DNA of 64,000 nucleotides from Thiohalocapsa sp. ML1 (GCF_001469165.1 NZ_JABX01000023.1:29692-93691); one strand, 5' to 3'. Shown: positions 27,278-36,088, counted from the stretch's first letter. Translations and numbers: made by a program. The notes: a model not told the origin generated them from the sequence alone.

Positions 27278-29040
27278 ATCTCACCACCGAACAAAAGACC
27301 GCCGTTCGCTGTGATGGGAACGTTCTGATCACGGCCTGTCCCGGCAGCGGCAAGACACGGGTCATCATCTCAAAGCTGGTCCGGGCCATGGATGAAGTCC
27401 GGGACACGCCGCGCATGCTCGCCTGCATTACCTACACCAATACCGCAGTTCACGAGATCGAGGCAAGGCTTCGCCACCATGCGCAACCCGGTGACGAGAA
27501 TTTCTACGATGTTTGCACCATCCACTCGTTTTGTCTGAATCACATATTTCGCCCTTTTTGCCATCTGATTGACGGTTACAAGCAGGGATTCAAGGTTCTG
27601 ACGCCTGATAGCGAAGAGTTTGCTCATTATGTTGCATCAACCTGGGAAAGGTATGGGCGATATGACGTGACTTTCAGGGATATCGACGAGTTCGTAAATC
27701 TGCGGATCAACCCCGAGGGTGAGCCTGTCGGGTACGGAATCGAGCGGGGCACGCTAACCCCGGAAGTGGCGAACACCTTCTGGGAAACGATCCGACGTGC
27801 CGGATACATCGATTTTTCGAGCATCATCTACTACTCGCTTCTGCTGCTCCGGGACCGGCTCGAGATTCTTGACTATGTTGCTTCTCGATTTGCATGGATT
27901 CTGGTCGATGAGTTTCAGGACACATCCGATCTTCAGGTCGAAATCCTTTCCCTGATCGGCGATCGTCGGCGGACCCGATTCTTTCTCGTCGGTGATCCGC
28001 TCCAATCCATTTTCGGCTTCGCCGGAGCAAGACCCGATCTTGCCGACGATTTTGCCGGTCGCATCGGAGCCAGGACGGATTTACCGCTTTCCGGGAATTT
28101 CCGATCCAGCCAGCCAATCGTGGATCATGCTGAGTTGATTTTTGTTCGTACCCCGCCCATGGAGGCGCTTGGCCCTGTAAGGGCCTATACGGAGCTGCCG
28201 CAGTGGCAGCACGGGGGCTCGGCTTTTGAAGTGCTCACGGATTACTTCCTTCCAGCTCTTGATGGTTTGGGGATTCCGTATGGCAATGCCGCAGTGCTTG
28301 CCTCGACCTGGTTCCCGTTGTTCCCTCTGGGCAGACAACTACGCAAATACGGCATTAGCATCGTAGGTCCCGGCGCACGACCATATAAGCGTAGATCGCA
28401 GTTTGCGCCGCTCGCTGAGCAGGTCTGTGGCTATCTGATGGAATCGAACCCGGACACAATCGTCGGGATTGAGCGCACACTGTTTAATACGCTTCTCGAC
28501 ATGACAGGCCGCGCGAACTTCGATGTCTTTTCGTATCGCGGCCGCGTTGTTGTGTTTCGGCTGCTGGAAAAAGGGAAGGAACTATACGAAGTTCACATGG
28601 GCGCGATTTCCTGGCTGGAAGCGGCAGCCAACGCGTTTTCCGACGTTCTCATTGATGCGGAATACATCACAGAAGGGGAACGACATCTGTTTGCCGCTTC
28701 CGTGGGGGAGATGAAGTCGGATATGCAACGAAATAATGTGGATTTAGCCAATCTTGCAATTGCTGATGTGGGAATTTATGCCAGCCCGGATGCTGCGCTC
28801 AAGCTTTCAACGCTCCATTACGCGAAAGGCCGGGAATACGATGCTGTTGCCATGATCGACATGCATGAAGGAAAGATTCCGCATTGCTACTCAAGGACAG
28901 AGGAGGAGGTTCTTGAATTTAAGCGTCTATTCTATGTTGGAGCAACCCGCGCAAAGCGTTTTCTCCTATATGTCACGGACGATTCGGGCCGTAATGGACC
29001 ATCTCGATTTCTGCGCGAGATTCAAGACTCGTTTAGGTAA
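27274..29040 (+). CDS. gajB: Gabija GajB-type UvrD-like helicase
   Basis: 588 residues of superfamily 1A helicase: motif I ACPGSGKT (21-28), motif Ia ITYTNTAVHEI, motif II ILVDEFQDTSD (about 209), motif III FLVGDPLQSIFGF, and the C-terminal LSTLHYAKGREYDAV and RLFYVGATRAKRFLLYV (motifs V and VI). In Gabija, GajB senses DNA ends and hydrolyses nucleotides, activating GajA. It is translationally coupled to gajA (ATGA at 27274). GC content is low like gajA. It is slightly longer than the roughly 500-residue Bacillus type. A flanking palindromic element starts 53 bases after the stop. Confidence 0.9.
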   Translation: MNLTTEQKTAVRCDGNVLITACPGSGKTRVIISKLVRAMDEVRDTPRMLACITYTNTAVHEIEARLRHHAQPGDENFYDVCTIHSFCLNHIFRPFCHLIDGYKQGFKVLTPDSEEFAHYVASTWERYGRYDVTFRDIDEFVNLRINPEGEPVGYGIERGTLTPEVANTFWETIRRAGYIDFSSIIYYSLLLLRDRLEILDYVASRFAWILVDEFQDTSDLQVEILSLIGDRRRTRFFLVGDPLQSIFGFAGARPDLADDFAGRIGARTDLPLSGNFRSSQPIVDHAELIFVRTPPMEALGPVRAYTELPQWQHGGSAFEVLTDYFLPALDGLGIPYGNAAVLASTWFPLFPLGRQLRKYGISIVGPGARPYKRRSQFAPLAEQVCGYLMESNPDTIVGIERTLFNTLLDMTGRANFDVFSYRGRVVVFRLLEKGKELYEVHMGAISWLEAAANAFSDVLIDAEYITEGERHLFAASVGEMKSDMQRNNVDLANLAIADVGIYASPDAALKLSTLHYAKGREYDAVAMIDMHEGKIPHCYSRTEEEVLEFKRLFYVGATRAKRFLLYVTDDSGRNGPSRFLREIQDSFR

Positions 29041-29093
29041 GTGGCGTCAATTGTAAAAATCTATGGCTAACAATCGCATACACTCGAGTTCCA

Positions 29094-29150
29094 GGGACAG
29101 TTTACTTAATTCGGTCTCGATAGCCAGCTAAGAGATAAGTAAACTGTCCC
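29094..29150. repeat. Right copy of the flanking element, with perfect 15-bp inverted ends
   Basis: GGGACAGTTTACTTA (29094-29108) and its exact reverse complement (29136-29150) enclose a 27-base centre (TCGGTCTCGATAGCCAGC and flanks) shared with the left copy. It looks like a REP/MITE-type element. The perfect ends make it the better preserved copy. Confidence 0.95.
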
Positions 29151-29159
29151 GTAACTTGA

Positions 29160-29486
29160 GCTCGGAACTGCTAGCCGCCGTCGGTGCAGCACCGCCTCCA
29201 CCGACTTGGCGACGAGGATGCGGGCGAGCCTCTCTAGCAGCGTGTCGCTGTCGGCGGCTCGCGCACGCTGTCGCTGGGCGGGCCGAAACTGCGCTCCATC
29301 TGGCGCTCGATCAGACGCAGCAGGGCGGTTGCCTCGCCGAGGCGTTGGCGTTGGTCGAGGCCCTGATTGATGCCTTGCTCGATGTAGTGGTCGATGAAGG
29401 TCTGCATGAGCGGTTTTCCGTTAGAGGTCTGTTGCAGCAGGGTGCGGACGGTCGGCTCTTCGACCCGCTGCGTACTTTTGGACGAA
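29160..29486 (-). pseudogene. Remnant of an Rpn/PD-(D/E)XK-type protein with DUF4351-like tail
   Basis: Translating 29407 downward gives MQTFIDHYIEQGINQGL, then LGEATALLRLIER and SFGPPSDSVRE. A frameshift near 29265 restores AADSDTLLERLARILVAKS in another frame. This is the typical helical tail of Rpn-family recombination-promoting nuclease/transposase proteins (DUF4351). The upstream nuclease domain is absent and the end runs into the palindromic element at 29150. A frameshifted fragment, certainly not functional as read. Confidence 0.7.
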
Positions 29487-29500
29487 GTAGTGCAGCAAAT

Positions 29501-29571
29501 AGCCCGGATGGGGCGCCGCGATATCCGGGGTCAGCGACGGTTGCCGGAGGCCGCGTTCATCCATCCGGGCT
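29501..29571. repeat. REP-like palindrome pair
   Basis: AGCCCGGATGG (29501-29511) and CCATCCGGGCT (29561-29571) are perfect inverted repeats. An inner hairpin CCCGGAT...ATCCGGG (29503-29529) resembles the common gammaproteobacterial REP unit. Confidence 0.85.
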
Positions 29572-29628
29572 GCGCTGGCTGCATCATGATAGGGAACGCG
29601 TGAGCGGCAAGGTGCTCGACACCTTGCC

Positions 29629-29808
29629 TCAATCGACTGCCGGATCTGGTCTTGAGATACGGACATGATCTGCGCCGACCGTGAGCATGGCACCGTCGGC
29701 AAGGGCATCGGCATAGCGCTCGATGACCCGTTCCATCAGGGCGATTCGCTGTGCGGCGGGAAGATCGGGCAGGCGCACGATGCCGGTGTGGGGCTCGTCG
29801 CGGTGGAA
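29629..29808 (-). pseudogene. C-terminal fragment of a DUF5615 (PIN-like) toxin-type protein
   Basis: The 59 residues HTGIVRLPDLPAAQRIALMER, then ALADGAMLTVGADHVRISRP match the end of DUF5615 PIN-like proteins, which usually pair with a small DUF433-type antitoxin. The N-terminal half with the catalytic Asp residues is missing; upstream text in this frame is Pro/Arg-rich and unlike the family. I read it as a truncated remnant. No antitoxin partner is seen. Confidence 0.55.
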
Positions 29809-29996
29809 CTGAGTTGGAGATGAGTCAGGGTATCCGGTATGCAGTTTGGCCGATAGCGAACGTTCATTTGGTTCGCTGACGGAGGAGGTGGGTCCGCGAC
29901 TTCGCGGCAAGGGACGGGGGAGGTCGTGTGGAGAAGGCTCCGACAGGTCCGAGGCGGTGCGCACGGGTGTAGGGGGCGCGGTCGAGGCCGGCGCAC

Positions 29997-30018
29997 AAAA
30001 AACCCCGCAACGGCGGGG
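29997..30018 (-). terminator. Intrinsic terminator of the beta-lactamase-like gene
   Basis: CCCCGCAACGGCGGGG hairpin (30003-30018) followed on the minus strand by TTTTTT (30002-29997). It lies 78 bases beyond the stop of the gene at 30097. Confidence 0.85.
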
Positions 30019-30096
30019 CCAAGGTTGCTTGCTCAAACGGAACCACGCTCCTCAGCGCCGCCGACCCCAAGCACGGCCGGCGGCATCGCGTCGTGC

Positions 30097-31065
30097 TCAG
30101 GCCAGCCGGTGATGGCTCTGCATGTGCAGATAGACCTGGTTCGACACCTCGCGCATCGCGTTGCTGCGGTTGGTGATCCAGGTGCCGTAATGGTCGGTGC
30201 GGTTCGACTTCTCGATGATGCCGACGAAGGTGTACGGACGCGGCCGGCCGCGGGTGTCGCGACACTCGATGATGCCCATGTTGCCGCACAGCATCGCCGT
30301 GGACCCGGTCTTGTCGTAGACCCGGACATCGGACGGCATGTTCCTCACGCCGCGCGTGATGCGGTCGTGGTTCGGCAGCGCCATGATGTCCAGCAGCTCC
30401 GACGAATGCGGCATCTGCCGGTGCCACTGCGCGAACAGGAAGCGGCTGTAATCCCGTGCCGATGCCCGGTTGAGGTAGGTGCGCCCGTTGCTCGGGATGT
30501 ACTCCACGATGCTGGTCTGGCGGAAGACCCGGGGCGCGTGGCGCTTCAGCACGCGCTCGGTGGCCTGCGCGCCCAGATTGCCGTTGTAGCGGCTGACGAT
30601 CTGCATGATCTCGTTCGTCGCGCTGTTGCTGCTCTTGCGGATCATCTGCTCCATGGTGCCGCGGATCGAAGCGGTGTATTGCAGCCGGCCCGGATTGTCC
30701 TTGAGCGTGTAGAAGAAGGCCTGCGCGACGAAGGGCTTCATCATGCTCGCGGCCTGGAGAGGCTCTTCTTCGTTGATGGACACGAGCTTCTTGCGGCCGG
30801 TGAAGTCGTAAACGGACCAAGCCGTCTTCTCGTCCCAGCGGATCTTGCCCTCCGCGCGGAGCCGGTTGACGAGGCTCACGACCTGGCCCTGCAGCGTGGG
30901 CAAGCGCGCTGCGTCGGCGGCCATGGGCAGGCCACCGAGCACGGCGCCTGTTGCCAACAGCGTGCGGCCGATGAAGCTGCGGCGGTCCATCGTCGGTGCG
31001 TCGCCCGACAGGTCGGCGCTGCTGCGCGCGCCGTGGAGCTGTTCGTTCTGCGATATGCCAAACAT
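30097..31065 (-). CDS. Tat-exported beta-lactamase-fold serine hydrolase
   Basis: About 322 residues. DRRSFIGRTLLATGAVLGG is a twin-arginine signal placed about 25 residues in. The mature part has the three penicillin-interacting motifs in order: SMMK (SxxK), SSN in KSSNSATNE (SxN) and DKTGST (KTG), the layout of class A-like beta-lactamases and related PF13354 proteins. The omega-loop Glu-xx-Leu-Asn is not obvious, so efficient penicillin hydrolysis is doubtful and a peptidoglycan or ester substrate is possible. The ATG at 31065 has GGGGG 9 bases upstream; the next ATG at 30990 begins directly at MDRRSF. An intrinsic terminator follows. Confidence 0.8.
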   Translation of the reverse strand: MFGISQNEQLHGARSSADLSGDAPTMDRRSFIGRTLLATGAVLGGLPMAADAARLPTLQGQVVSLVNRLRAEGKIRWDEKTAWSVYDFTGRKKLVSINEEEPLQAASMMKPFVAQAFFYTLKDNPGRLQYTASIRGTMEQMIRKSSNSATNEIMQIVSRYNGNLGAQATERVLKRHAPRVFRQTSIVEYIPSNGRTYLNRASARDYSRFLFAQWHRQMPHSSELLDIMALPNHDRITRGVRNMPSDVRVYDKTGSTAMLCGNMGIIECRDTRGRPRPYTFVGIIEKSNRTDHYGTWITNRSNAMREVSNQVYLHMQSHHRLA

Positions 31066-31400
31066 GCTGGTTACCCCCGGTGTACCGGCATTGTGCGAAT
31101 GCGGAAAAATCCGTCTGCGATGCCCGCAAGCGGACATCGCTCCCCCCGGACACGACGGGTCCACCACAAGGCGATGTGCTCAAAGGATAGGCAGGAGCGT
31201 CCGGAAAAACAAGTCCGCATCAAAAGAAAAACCACGGCAAGTCAGCCGACTCCGGGGTTTTCTTAAAGCGGGGCGGGAAGACGGGCTGTCGGGGCGTGGC
31301 GACATGCCGCGCGCCGGGCGGGCTGCTCGGTGCATGGCAACGGCGAGTCCGGTGCTGCGACCCAGGCGCCAAGGTCTCGGCGGCGCTGAGCGGGGCGTCG
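31066..31400. other. Intergenic gap between two minus-strand genes
   Basis: No gene recognised. Near 31222-31262 the minus strand reads a CG-rich weak stem followed by TGGTTTTTCTTTT, a plausible but imperfect terminator for the gene ending at 31401. The remainder would hold the promoter of the beta-lactamase-like gene. Confidence 0.35.
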
Positions 31401-33215
31401 TCAGCCCTGCCGACGGCGTGGGCGGCGCAGTTCTTCGGTGGGCTCGGTGACGCCGCGCAGGTGGCTGGTCATGATGATGCCGCTGTGGCGGTGGCGGCGG
31501 CGCGCGCTCGGATAGCTCGGGGTGCCCAGGCGCGGCTCCATGGCATCGAGCTCGAACAGCATGAAGTGTGGGGTGATGGCACGCAGGCGCTTGAGCCGCG
31601 TAGCGACCCGCAGGTGGCGGGTGCGGATCTGGATCGGGCAGCCCACCGGCAACGAGCTGCGCGGGGAGGAGATCACGCACCAGCCCAGATCGTCGTCGTA
31701 GGCGAGCAGGCAGGGCACCTGGCCTGCGCTGTGGTCGGGGGCGTCCTCGCTCACCGCTGCGAAGACGTTCACCAGGGTCGCGAAGCGGGCGCGGCGCGTA
31801 ATGCCGATGACGATTTGTGCATCGTCGAGGCGCACGATCCGCGCGACCTCTCCGATGGAGGGCCGCAGAAAGCCCTCGTCGCCGATGCCGTAGACGACAA
31901 CCGAGCCCAGGGCGATGGGCTTGGTGTAGCGCGTCTCCTTGGTGCTGACGATGCTGTGCTGATCGCTCTGCTGGAGCACAACCCATTCGGTGCCGAGGGC
32001 GCCTTCGCCGCTGTCGTTCTGTGTCGCCGAGCGTCCGGCAAAGGCCGCGTTGCCGAGCATATGCGCCCGCTTCGCCTGGTCTGCGGTGAAGACCATCTGC
32101 AGGTGCGCGCTGACCCGGTCGAAGCCGGTTTCCAGGCGAAAATCGCAGCGATGCCGTTCGCTCTGGTCGGGGCGGTGGGGCGGCACGCCGTGCTCCAGGC
32201 TGCGCAACATCGCGCGCAGAATGGGCCGGCGCGCGAGCGGTGGCAGGCCGGCGAGGCAGGCGGCAGTCGCGCTGCTGGCCTGCGTCAGATGTTGGCGCCC
32301 CGTCTCCTTGTCTTGGCGGACCGCGTCGGCGAGCACGTTGCAGTCGATGAGCACCCGATGGATGGTCCCCTGTGCCGCCGAGCGGCTGGGTGGCCCGTCT
32401 TGGTGTGCATGGGTGAAGCGCACGATGCCGCCGACGGCGATCTTCGGCAGATAGCTGATGACGAGTGCGTCCGGCAATGCGACACAATAGCTGTCGAGGA
32501 AGCGCTGGCGCCGCTTGCTCCAGGTGAAACAGTCGAATAGGCCGAAAGCCTGGATCAGCGCGTAGATGCGCTGCGGGCGGGTGGTGCCGTCGGTGTCCAG
32601 CAAGAGACGGTCATCGCACATGGCCGGCACGGCGGTGTTCTGCACGCCGGCGCGGCAGAGCACGCAATACAGGGTGTTGACCGCCAGCCAGGCGTTTTGC
32701 GGCAGGGGCTGGAAGCGCAGCGCGCGCAGCCGCTGCTGCAGGTGCGTGAGCTCCATGACGCGGGTGGCGGACTCCAGGATGTGCGTGAGCTCGGCCCGGC
32801 CATGGCGTTCATCGGTGCGGTAGTCGGCTTCGACCACCGACAGATAGCAGGCGCCGAGCGCGCCGATGACCTCATCGGTCATGTCCAGCAGCTCACGCTG
32901 CGGCTGCGGCTCGGGCACGCCGTCTTCGTTCTTGCGCAACGCATCTCGCGCTGCGGCGAAGGTTGGCCATAGCCGCTGCTGTAGGGCGGTCGCGAGCTTG
33001 ATGCGCTTGGCGGCGGCCAGGTTGCTGCGGTTCAGGGTCCGCACCTGAAACAGCGCTTCCTTCAGCAGCAGTTGCGGGGACTCGAACTCGTCATCAAGGT
33101 TGCGGATGAGCTTAGTGGGCGAGCCGACCGGGCTCGCGCCCCATTGGCTCGGCGAGGCGATGCCGAATCTGAGATCCAGCCGATCGGGCTGCGGTGATTG
33201 GTTGCGAAAAAACAT
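31401..33215 (-). CDS. Unrecognised 604-residue cytoplasmic protein
   Basis: The start ATG at 33215 has AAAGG 7 bases upstream and gives MFFRNQSPQPDRLDL. The N-terminal half is alpha-helical (LLLKEALFQVRTLNRSNLAAAKRIKLATALQQRLWPTF split by short loops). The C-terminal half looks beta-rich (GSVVVYGIGDEGFLRPSIGEVARIVRLDDAQIVIGI). The overall layout recalls large gammaproteobacterial proteins with a C-terminal PilZ-like barrel that bind cyclic-di-GMP, but the RxxxR and DxSxxG motifs are not clearly present, so this is only a hint. No signal peptide or membrane segment. Neighbours give no functional link. Codon usage is native-like. Confidence 0.6.
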   Translation of the reverse strand: MFFRNQSPQPDRLDLRFGIASPSQWGASPVGSPTKLIRNLDDEFESPQLLLKEALFQVRTLNRSNLAAAKRIKLATALQQRLWPTFAAARDALRKNEDGVPEPQPQRELLDMTDEVIGALGACYLSVVEADYRTDERHGRAELTHILESATRVMELTHLQQRLRALRFQPLPQNAWLAVNTLYCVLCRAGVQNTAVPAMCDDRLLLDTDGTTRPQRIYALIQAFGLFDCFTWSKRRQRFLDSYCVALPDALVISYLPKIAVGGIVRFTHAHQDGPPSRSAAQGTIHRVLIDCNVLADAVRQDKETGRQHLTQASSATAACLAGLPPLARRPILRAMLRSLEHGVPPHRPDQSERHRCDFRLETGFDRVSAHLQMVFTADQAKRAHMLGNAAFAGRSATQNDSGEGALGTEWVVLQQSDQHSIVSTKETRYTKPIALGSVVVYGIGDEGFLRPSIGEVARIVRLDDAQIVIGITRRARFATLVNVFAAVSEDAPDHSAGQVPCLLAYDDDLGWCVISSPRSSLPVGCPIQIRTRHLRVATRLKRLRAITPHFMLFELDAMEPRLGTPSYPSARRRHRHSGIIMTSHLRGVTEPTEELRRPRRRQG

Positions 33216-33624
33216 CCCCGGGCCTTTGAGCGACGGTGCGCTCAGCGTGAGCTGTGGCTCGTCCGGGCGGCAATCCCACCTGCACGCCATCACGGGCGAC
33301 TGGCGGTCTCGTTGCTGCGGGACCGCTCGTGTTCTGTGGTACGACTGCGAGCGAGCCGAGCCTTGGCTCCCGTTCGCGCGGCCGTCCGCCGTAGTGCTGT
33401 GCGCTGTCGCCCGCCATTAACCCTGCGCCCGTCCCCTGGAGGTAGCTCGTCGGGATGTGATTCGGCCGTGGTGCTGCCCTCGCTTAGGGAGGAGCCCGTG
33501 CCCGCGCCTGAATTCAGCATACGGGAAGGCCGCGGCGGCACACGTGCGGACTATCACAGTTCCGCCTGGTACTACTGTGGTGGAGGAGCATTTGGCCCGG
33601 GGCATCCGAGCACATGCTCCGGGG
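33216..33624. other. Intergenic gap without a recognised gene
   Basis: No credible coding region. Immediately downstream of the minus-strand gene ending at 33625 there is an imperfect hairpin, CCGGGGCAT against ATGCTCCGG (about 33598-33620), which could be a terminator although it lacks a U-run. Confidence 0.35.
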
Positions 33625-33936
33625 TCAGTCGTCCGGATCGGGCGGTGCCAGCGCGCCGCGGGCGGCAAGGGTCTCGTCCACCTTGTCGGCGATCTGCCGC
33701 TCGATCTGGCCCTTCACCGCCGTCAACAGCAACCCGAGCTTGATGCTCAGGTCCAGGGCCTCTTCGGTGACCGTAATCTGCCCCGAGACACCGGAGCGCC
33801 AAAAGCTGAGCGTGTCGCCGTCCCATGCGTAGTCGGCACCGAACTCGCTGTCGACCCGCTCCGCGATGCGCTCGACCTCCGCCTTCGCCTCCACGAGCGT
33901 GAGCGTGTGCTGGCGCACGATGTGGATAATGGACAT
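33625..33936 (-). CDS. Polyhydroxyalkanoic acid system family protein
   Basis: 103 residues matching the PHA_gran_rgn family: MSIIHIVRQHTLTLVEAKAEV, AWDGDTLSFWRSGVSGQITV and LDLSIKLGLLLTAVKGQIE. Members are small cytoplasmic proteins thought to associate with polyhydroxyalkanoate granules or regulate them. GAGGAGG lies 8 bases before the ATG, a near-ideal ribosome site, which decides this start against longer in-frame ones. No PHA synthase is nearby. The gene stands alone between an unrecognised protein and the RAYT transposase. Confidence 0.85.
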   Translation of the reverse strand: MSIIHIVRQHTLTLVEAKAEVERIAERVDSEFGADYAWDGDTLSFWRSGVSGQITVTEEALDLSIKLGLLLTAVKGQIERQIADKVDETLAARGALAPPDPDD

Positions 33937-34098
33937 GCACTTGGCCTCCTCGGCGGCGCGGCTGGCCGCGCCTTGCTGTTCTCGGGCACGCGCCCGCGGC
34001 GTCGCGCGGTTCCCGCGCAGCGGGGCCCCGCGCCCGGCCGCCCGCTGCACCGCACGCAAGGTTAGTACAGATCCGGGGGCCGGTGGCCAGTGCCGCCA

Positions 34099-34842
34099 TC
34101 AGGGATGCTGATCGTCGTTTGGCGCTTGCCGTTGCGCGAGCCCCTGCCGGAAGGCCGCGGAGCGCCGATCGCCACCCCGCGGCTGCGGGCGCGCGCGCCG
34201 GTTCAGCCGTGCGTCGATGTCCTCGCAGAAGCCCTCGTCACCCAGTACCCAAGCCTTGTTCGTGGCATCGCGGATGCGTTGCACCGTGGCGTCATCCGGT
34301 GCCGCGTCGCAACGCTCCCGATAAGCGGCCTGGCGCGCCGCCGGGTGCTCGCCCAGGGCGTCGTAGACGGGGTGCGGCGTCACCAGCTCGTCCTCGGTGC
34401 CGAGCGCGTTGGCGCCGTAGCTCGACCATTCGTAGTCGGACGCTGTCGGCACCAGCCCGGCGCGGACCGGGTTGCGCTCGATGTAGCTGGACACCTCCAG
34501 CAAATAGGCCTGCGGGTCCAACAGCGTCGCCCGGTAGCGCCCGTCCCAGAGCGTGCCGGTGCGCTCATAGCGCTGGTTCGCATGCTGCACGTAGTAGCGG
34601 CCGGTGTACTGCATCAGCTTGCCGATGTCGCCGTCCTCCGCGGGCGTCAGCAGCAAGTGGAAGTGGTTCGGCATGAGCACGTAGGCGTGCACGGCGCAAC
34701 GGAAGCGGGCGGCGGCGTCGCGCAGTGTCGCCCAGAGTACCCAGTAGTCCTCTTCGTCATGCAGTATCCGCGTCCGGTTGTTGCCCCGCTGAACGACGTG
34801 TTGCGGATAGCCCGGAAGGATGAATCTCGGTAGCCGTGCCAT
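34099..34842 (-). CDS. REP-associated tyrosine transposase (RAYT, Y1 HUH family)
   Basis: 247 residues. The opening MARLPRFILPGYPQHVVQRGNNR, the metal-binding HUH in LMPNHFHLLL and the catalytic-Tyr region GKLMQYTGRYYVQHAN are the RAYT/IS200-like signature. YIERNPVRAGLV, typical of the family, follows. RAYTs nick single-stranded REP hairpins and are thought to mobilise or maintain REP/BIME elements in trans; they usually occur as single, domesticated genes without IS ends, as here. AGAGGAGC precedes the ATG. The window holds several hairpin families that could be its substrates (25131, 29094, 29501, 58338, 63672). Confidence 0.9.
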   Translation of the reverse strand: MARLPRFILPGYPQHVVQRGNNRTRILHDEEDYWVLWATLRDAAARFRCAVHAYVLMPNHFHLLLTPAEDGDIGKLMQYTGRYYVQHANQRYERTGTLWDGRYRATLLDPQAYLLEVSSYIERNPVRAGLVPTASDYEWSSYGANALGTEDELVTPHPVYDALGEHPAARQAAYRERCDAAPDDATVQRIRDATNKAWVLGDEGFCEDIDARLNRRARPQPRGGDRRSAAFRQGLAQRQAPNDDQHP

Positions 34843-34986
34843 GGCGCTGCTCCTCTGCTGCTGCCCCCAAGCTGAGTATAGACGAGCAGTGGAACACGTC
34901 CCCATTGTCGCGCGATTTCCGCGCGATTTCGGCGCGACACGGCGAGTTCGGATACCATACTCGGTTTTCCCGTGATGCTTTAGCTT

Positions 34987-36085
34987 ATGCAAGACCTCAA
35001 TCCGATCCGTGCACAAATCGCTGACCTCCAGGGGCGTGTCGAGTCCCTGAGGGGGTATCTTTGACTTTGCCGGCAAGCAGGAACGACTGACCGAAGTCCT
35101 CCGCGAGCTAGAGGACCCGAACATCTGGAACGACCCCGAGCGGGCCCAGTCCCTCGGCCGCGAGCGCGCGGCGCTGGAGCAGGTCGTCGTCAACTTGGAG
35201 CAGCTCGGCGCCGGCCTTGGCGACGCATCGGATCTGCTCGAGATGGCCGCCGAGGAAGGCGACGCGGACACCGTAGCAGCGGTGGCCGCAGACCTCGCGG
35301 ACGCCGAGCGGCGCGTCGGCGAGCTTGAGTTTCGCCGCATGTTTTCCGGCGAAATGGACAGCTCCAATGCCTTCCTCGACATCCAGGCGGGCTCGGGCGG
35401 CACCGAGGCGCAGGACTGGGCCGAGATGCTGCTGCGCATGTACCTGCGCTGGGCCGAGGACCACGGCTTCAAGACCGAGCTGATGGAGGTCTCGCCCGGC
35501 GACGTGGCCGGCGTCAAGTCCGCCACCGTCGCGGTGCAGGGCGACCACGCCTTCGGCTGGCTGCGCACCGAGACCGGCGTGCATCGGCTCGTGCGCAAGT
35601 CGCCGTTCGACTCGGGCAATCGCCGGCACACGTCGTTTGCCGCCGTGTTCGTGTCCCCGGAGATCGACGACTCCGTCCACATCGACATCAACCCGGCGGA
35701 CCTGCGCATCGACGTCTACCGCGCCTCCGGTGCCGGCGGCCAGCACGTGAATCGCACCGAGTCTGCCGTGCGCATCACGCACAATCCCACCAACATCGTG
35801 GTCCAGTGCCAGAACGACCGCTCCCAGCACAAGAACAAGGACCAGGCCATGAAGCAGCTCAAGGCCAAGCTCTACGAGCTGGAGATGCAGAAGCGCCGCG
35901 ACACGGCGCAGGCGCTGGAAGACACCAAGGCCGACATCGGCTGGGGCAGCCAGATCCGCTCCTACGTGCTCGATCAGTCCCGCATCAAGGACCTGCGCAC
36001 CGGCGTCGAGACCGGCAATACGCAGCCCGTGCTCGATGGGGCGCTGGATCAGTTTATTGTGGCGAGCTTGAAGAGTGGACTCTAG
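34987..36085 (+). CDS. prfB: Peptide chain release factor 2, with programmed +1 frameshift
   Basis: The gene reads ATG at 34987 to CTT at 35059, then must skip one base at the TGA (35062) to continue as GAC from 35063, giving 25 + 340 = 365 residues, exactly the E. coli RF2 length. The anticodon-like SPF tripeptide ([11 protein letters not shown]) and the catalytic GGQ ([15 protein letters not shown]) are present. RF2 terminates translation at UGA and UAA, and its own level controls the frameshift. An annotation that ignores the shift would start the gene about 200 bases late. lysS follows, as in many gammaproteobacteria. Confidence 0.97.
35044..35065 (+). promoter_or_regulatory. prfB autoregulatory frameshift site
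   Basis: AGGGGG TAT CTT TGA C (35050-35065): an internal Shine-Dalgarno AGGGGG three bases before the slippery CTT and an in-frame UGA followed by C. It is identical to the classic enterobacterial element. Confidence 0.97.
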
Positions 36086-36088
36086 GAA

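Noticed and set aside
29629..30036. Complete 135-residue gene containing the DUF5615-like end
   Set aside because: Only the last 59 residues resemble the family; the upstream text is low-complexity, overlaps the terminator at 29997-30018 and lacks the catalytic half.
35062..35064. In-frame TGA in prfB as a disabling mutation
   Set aside because: It is the conserved autoregulatory frameshift site (AGGGGG, CTT TGA C), not a lesion.
34843..35709. N-terminal extension of the RAYT transposase into the prfB region
   Set aside because: The family start MARLPRF with a good ribosome site is at 34842, and the extension is antisense to prfB.
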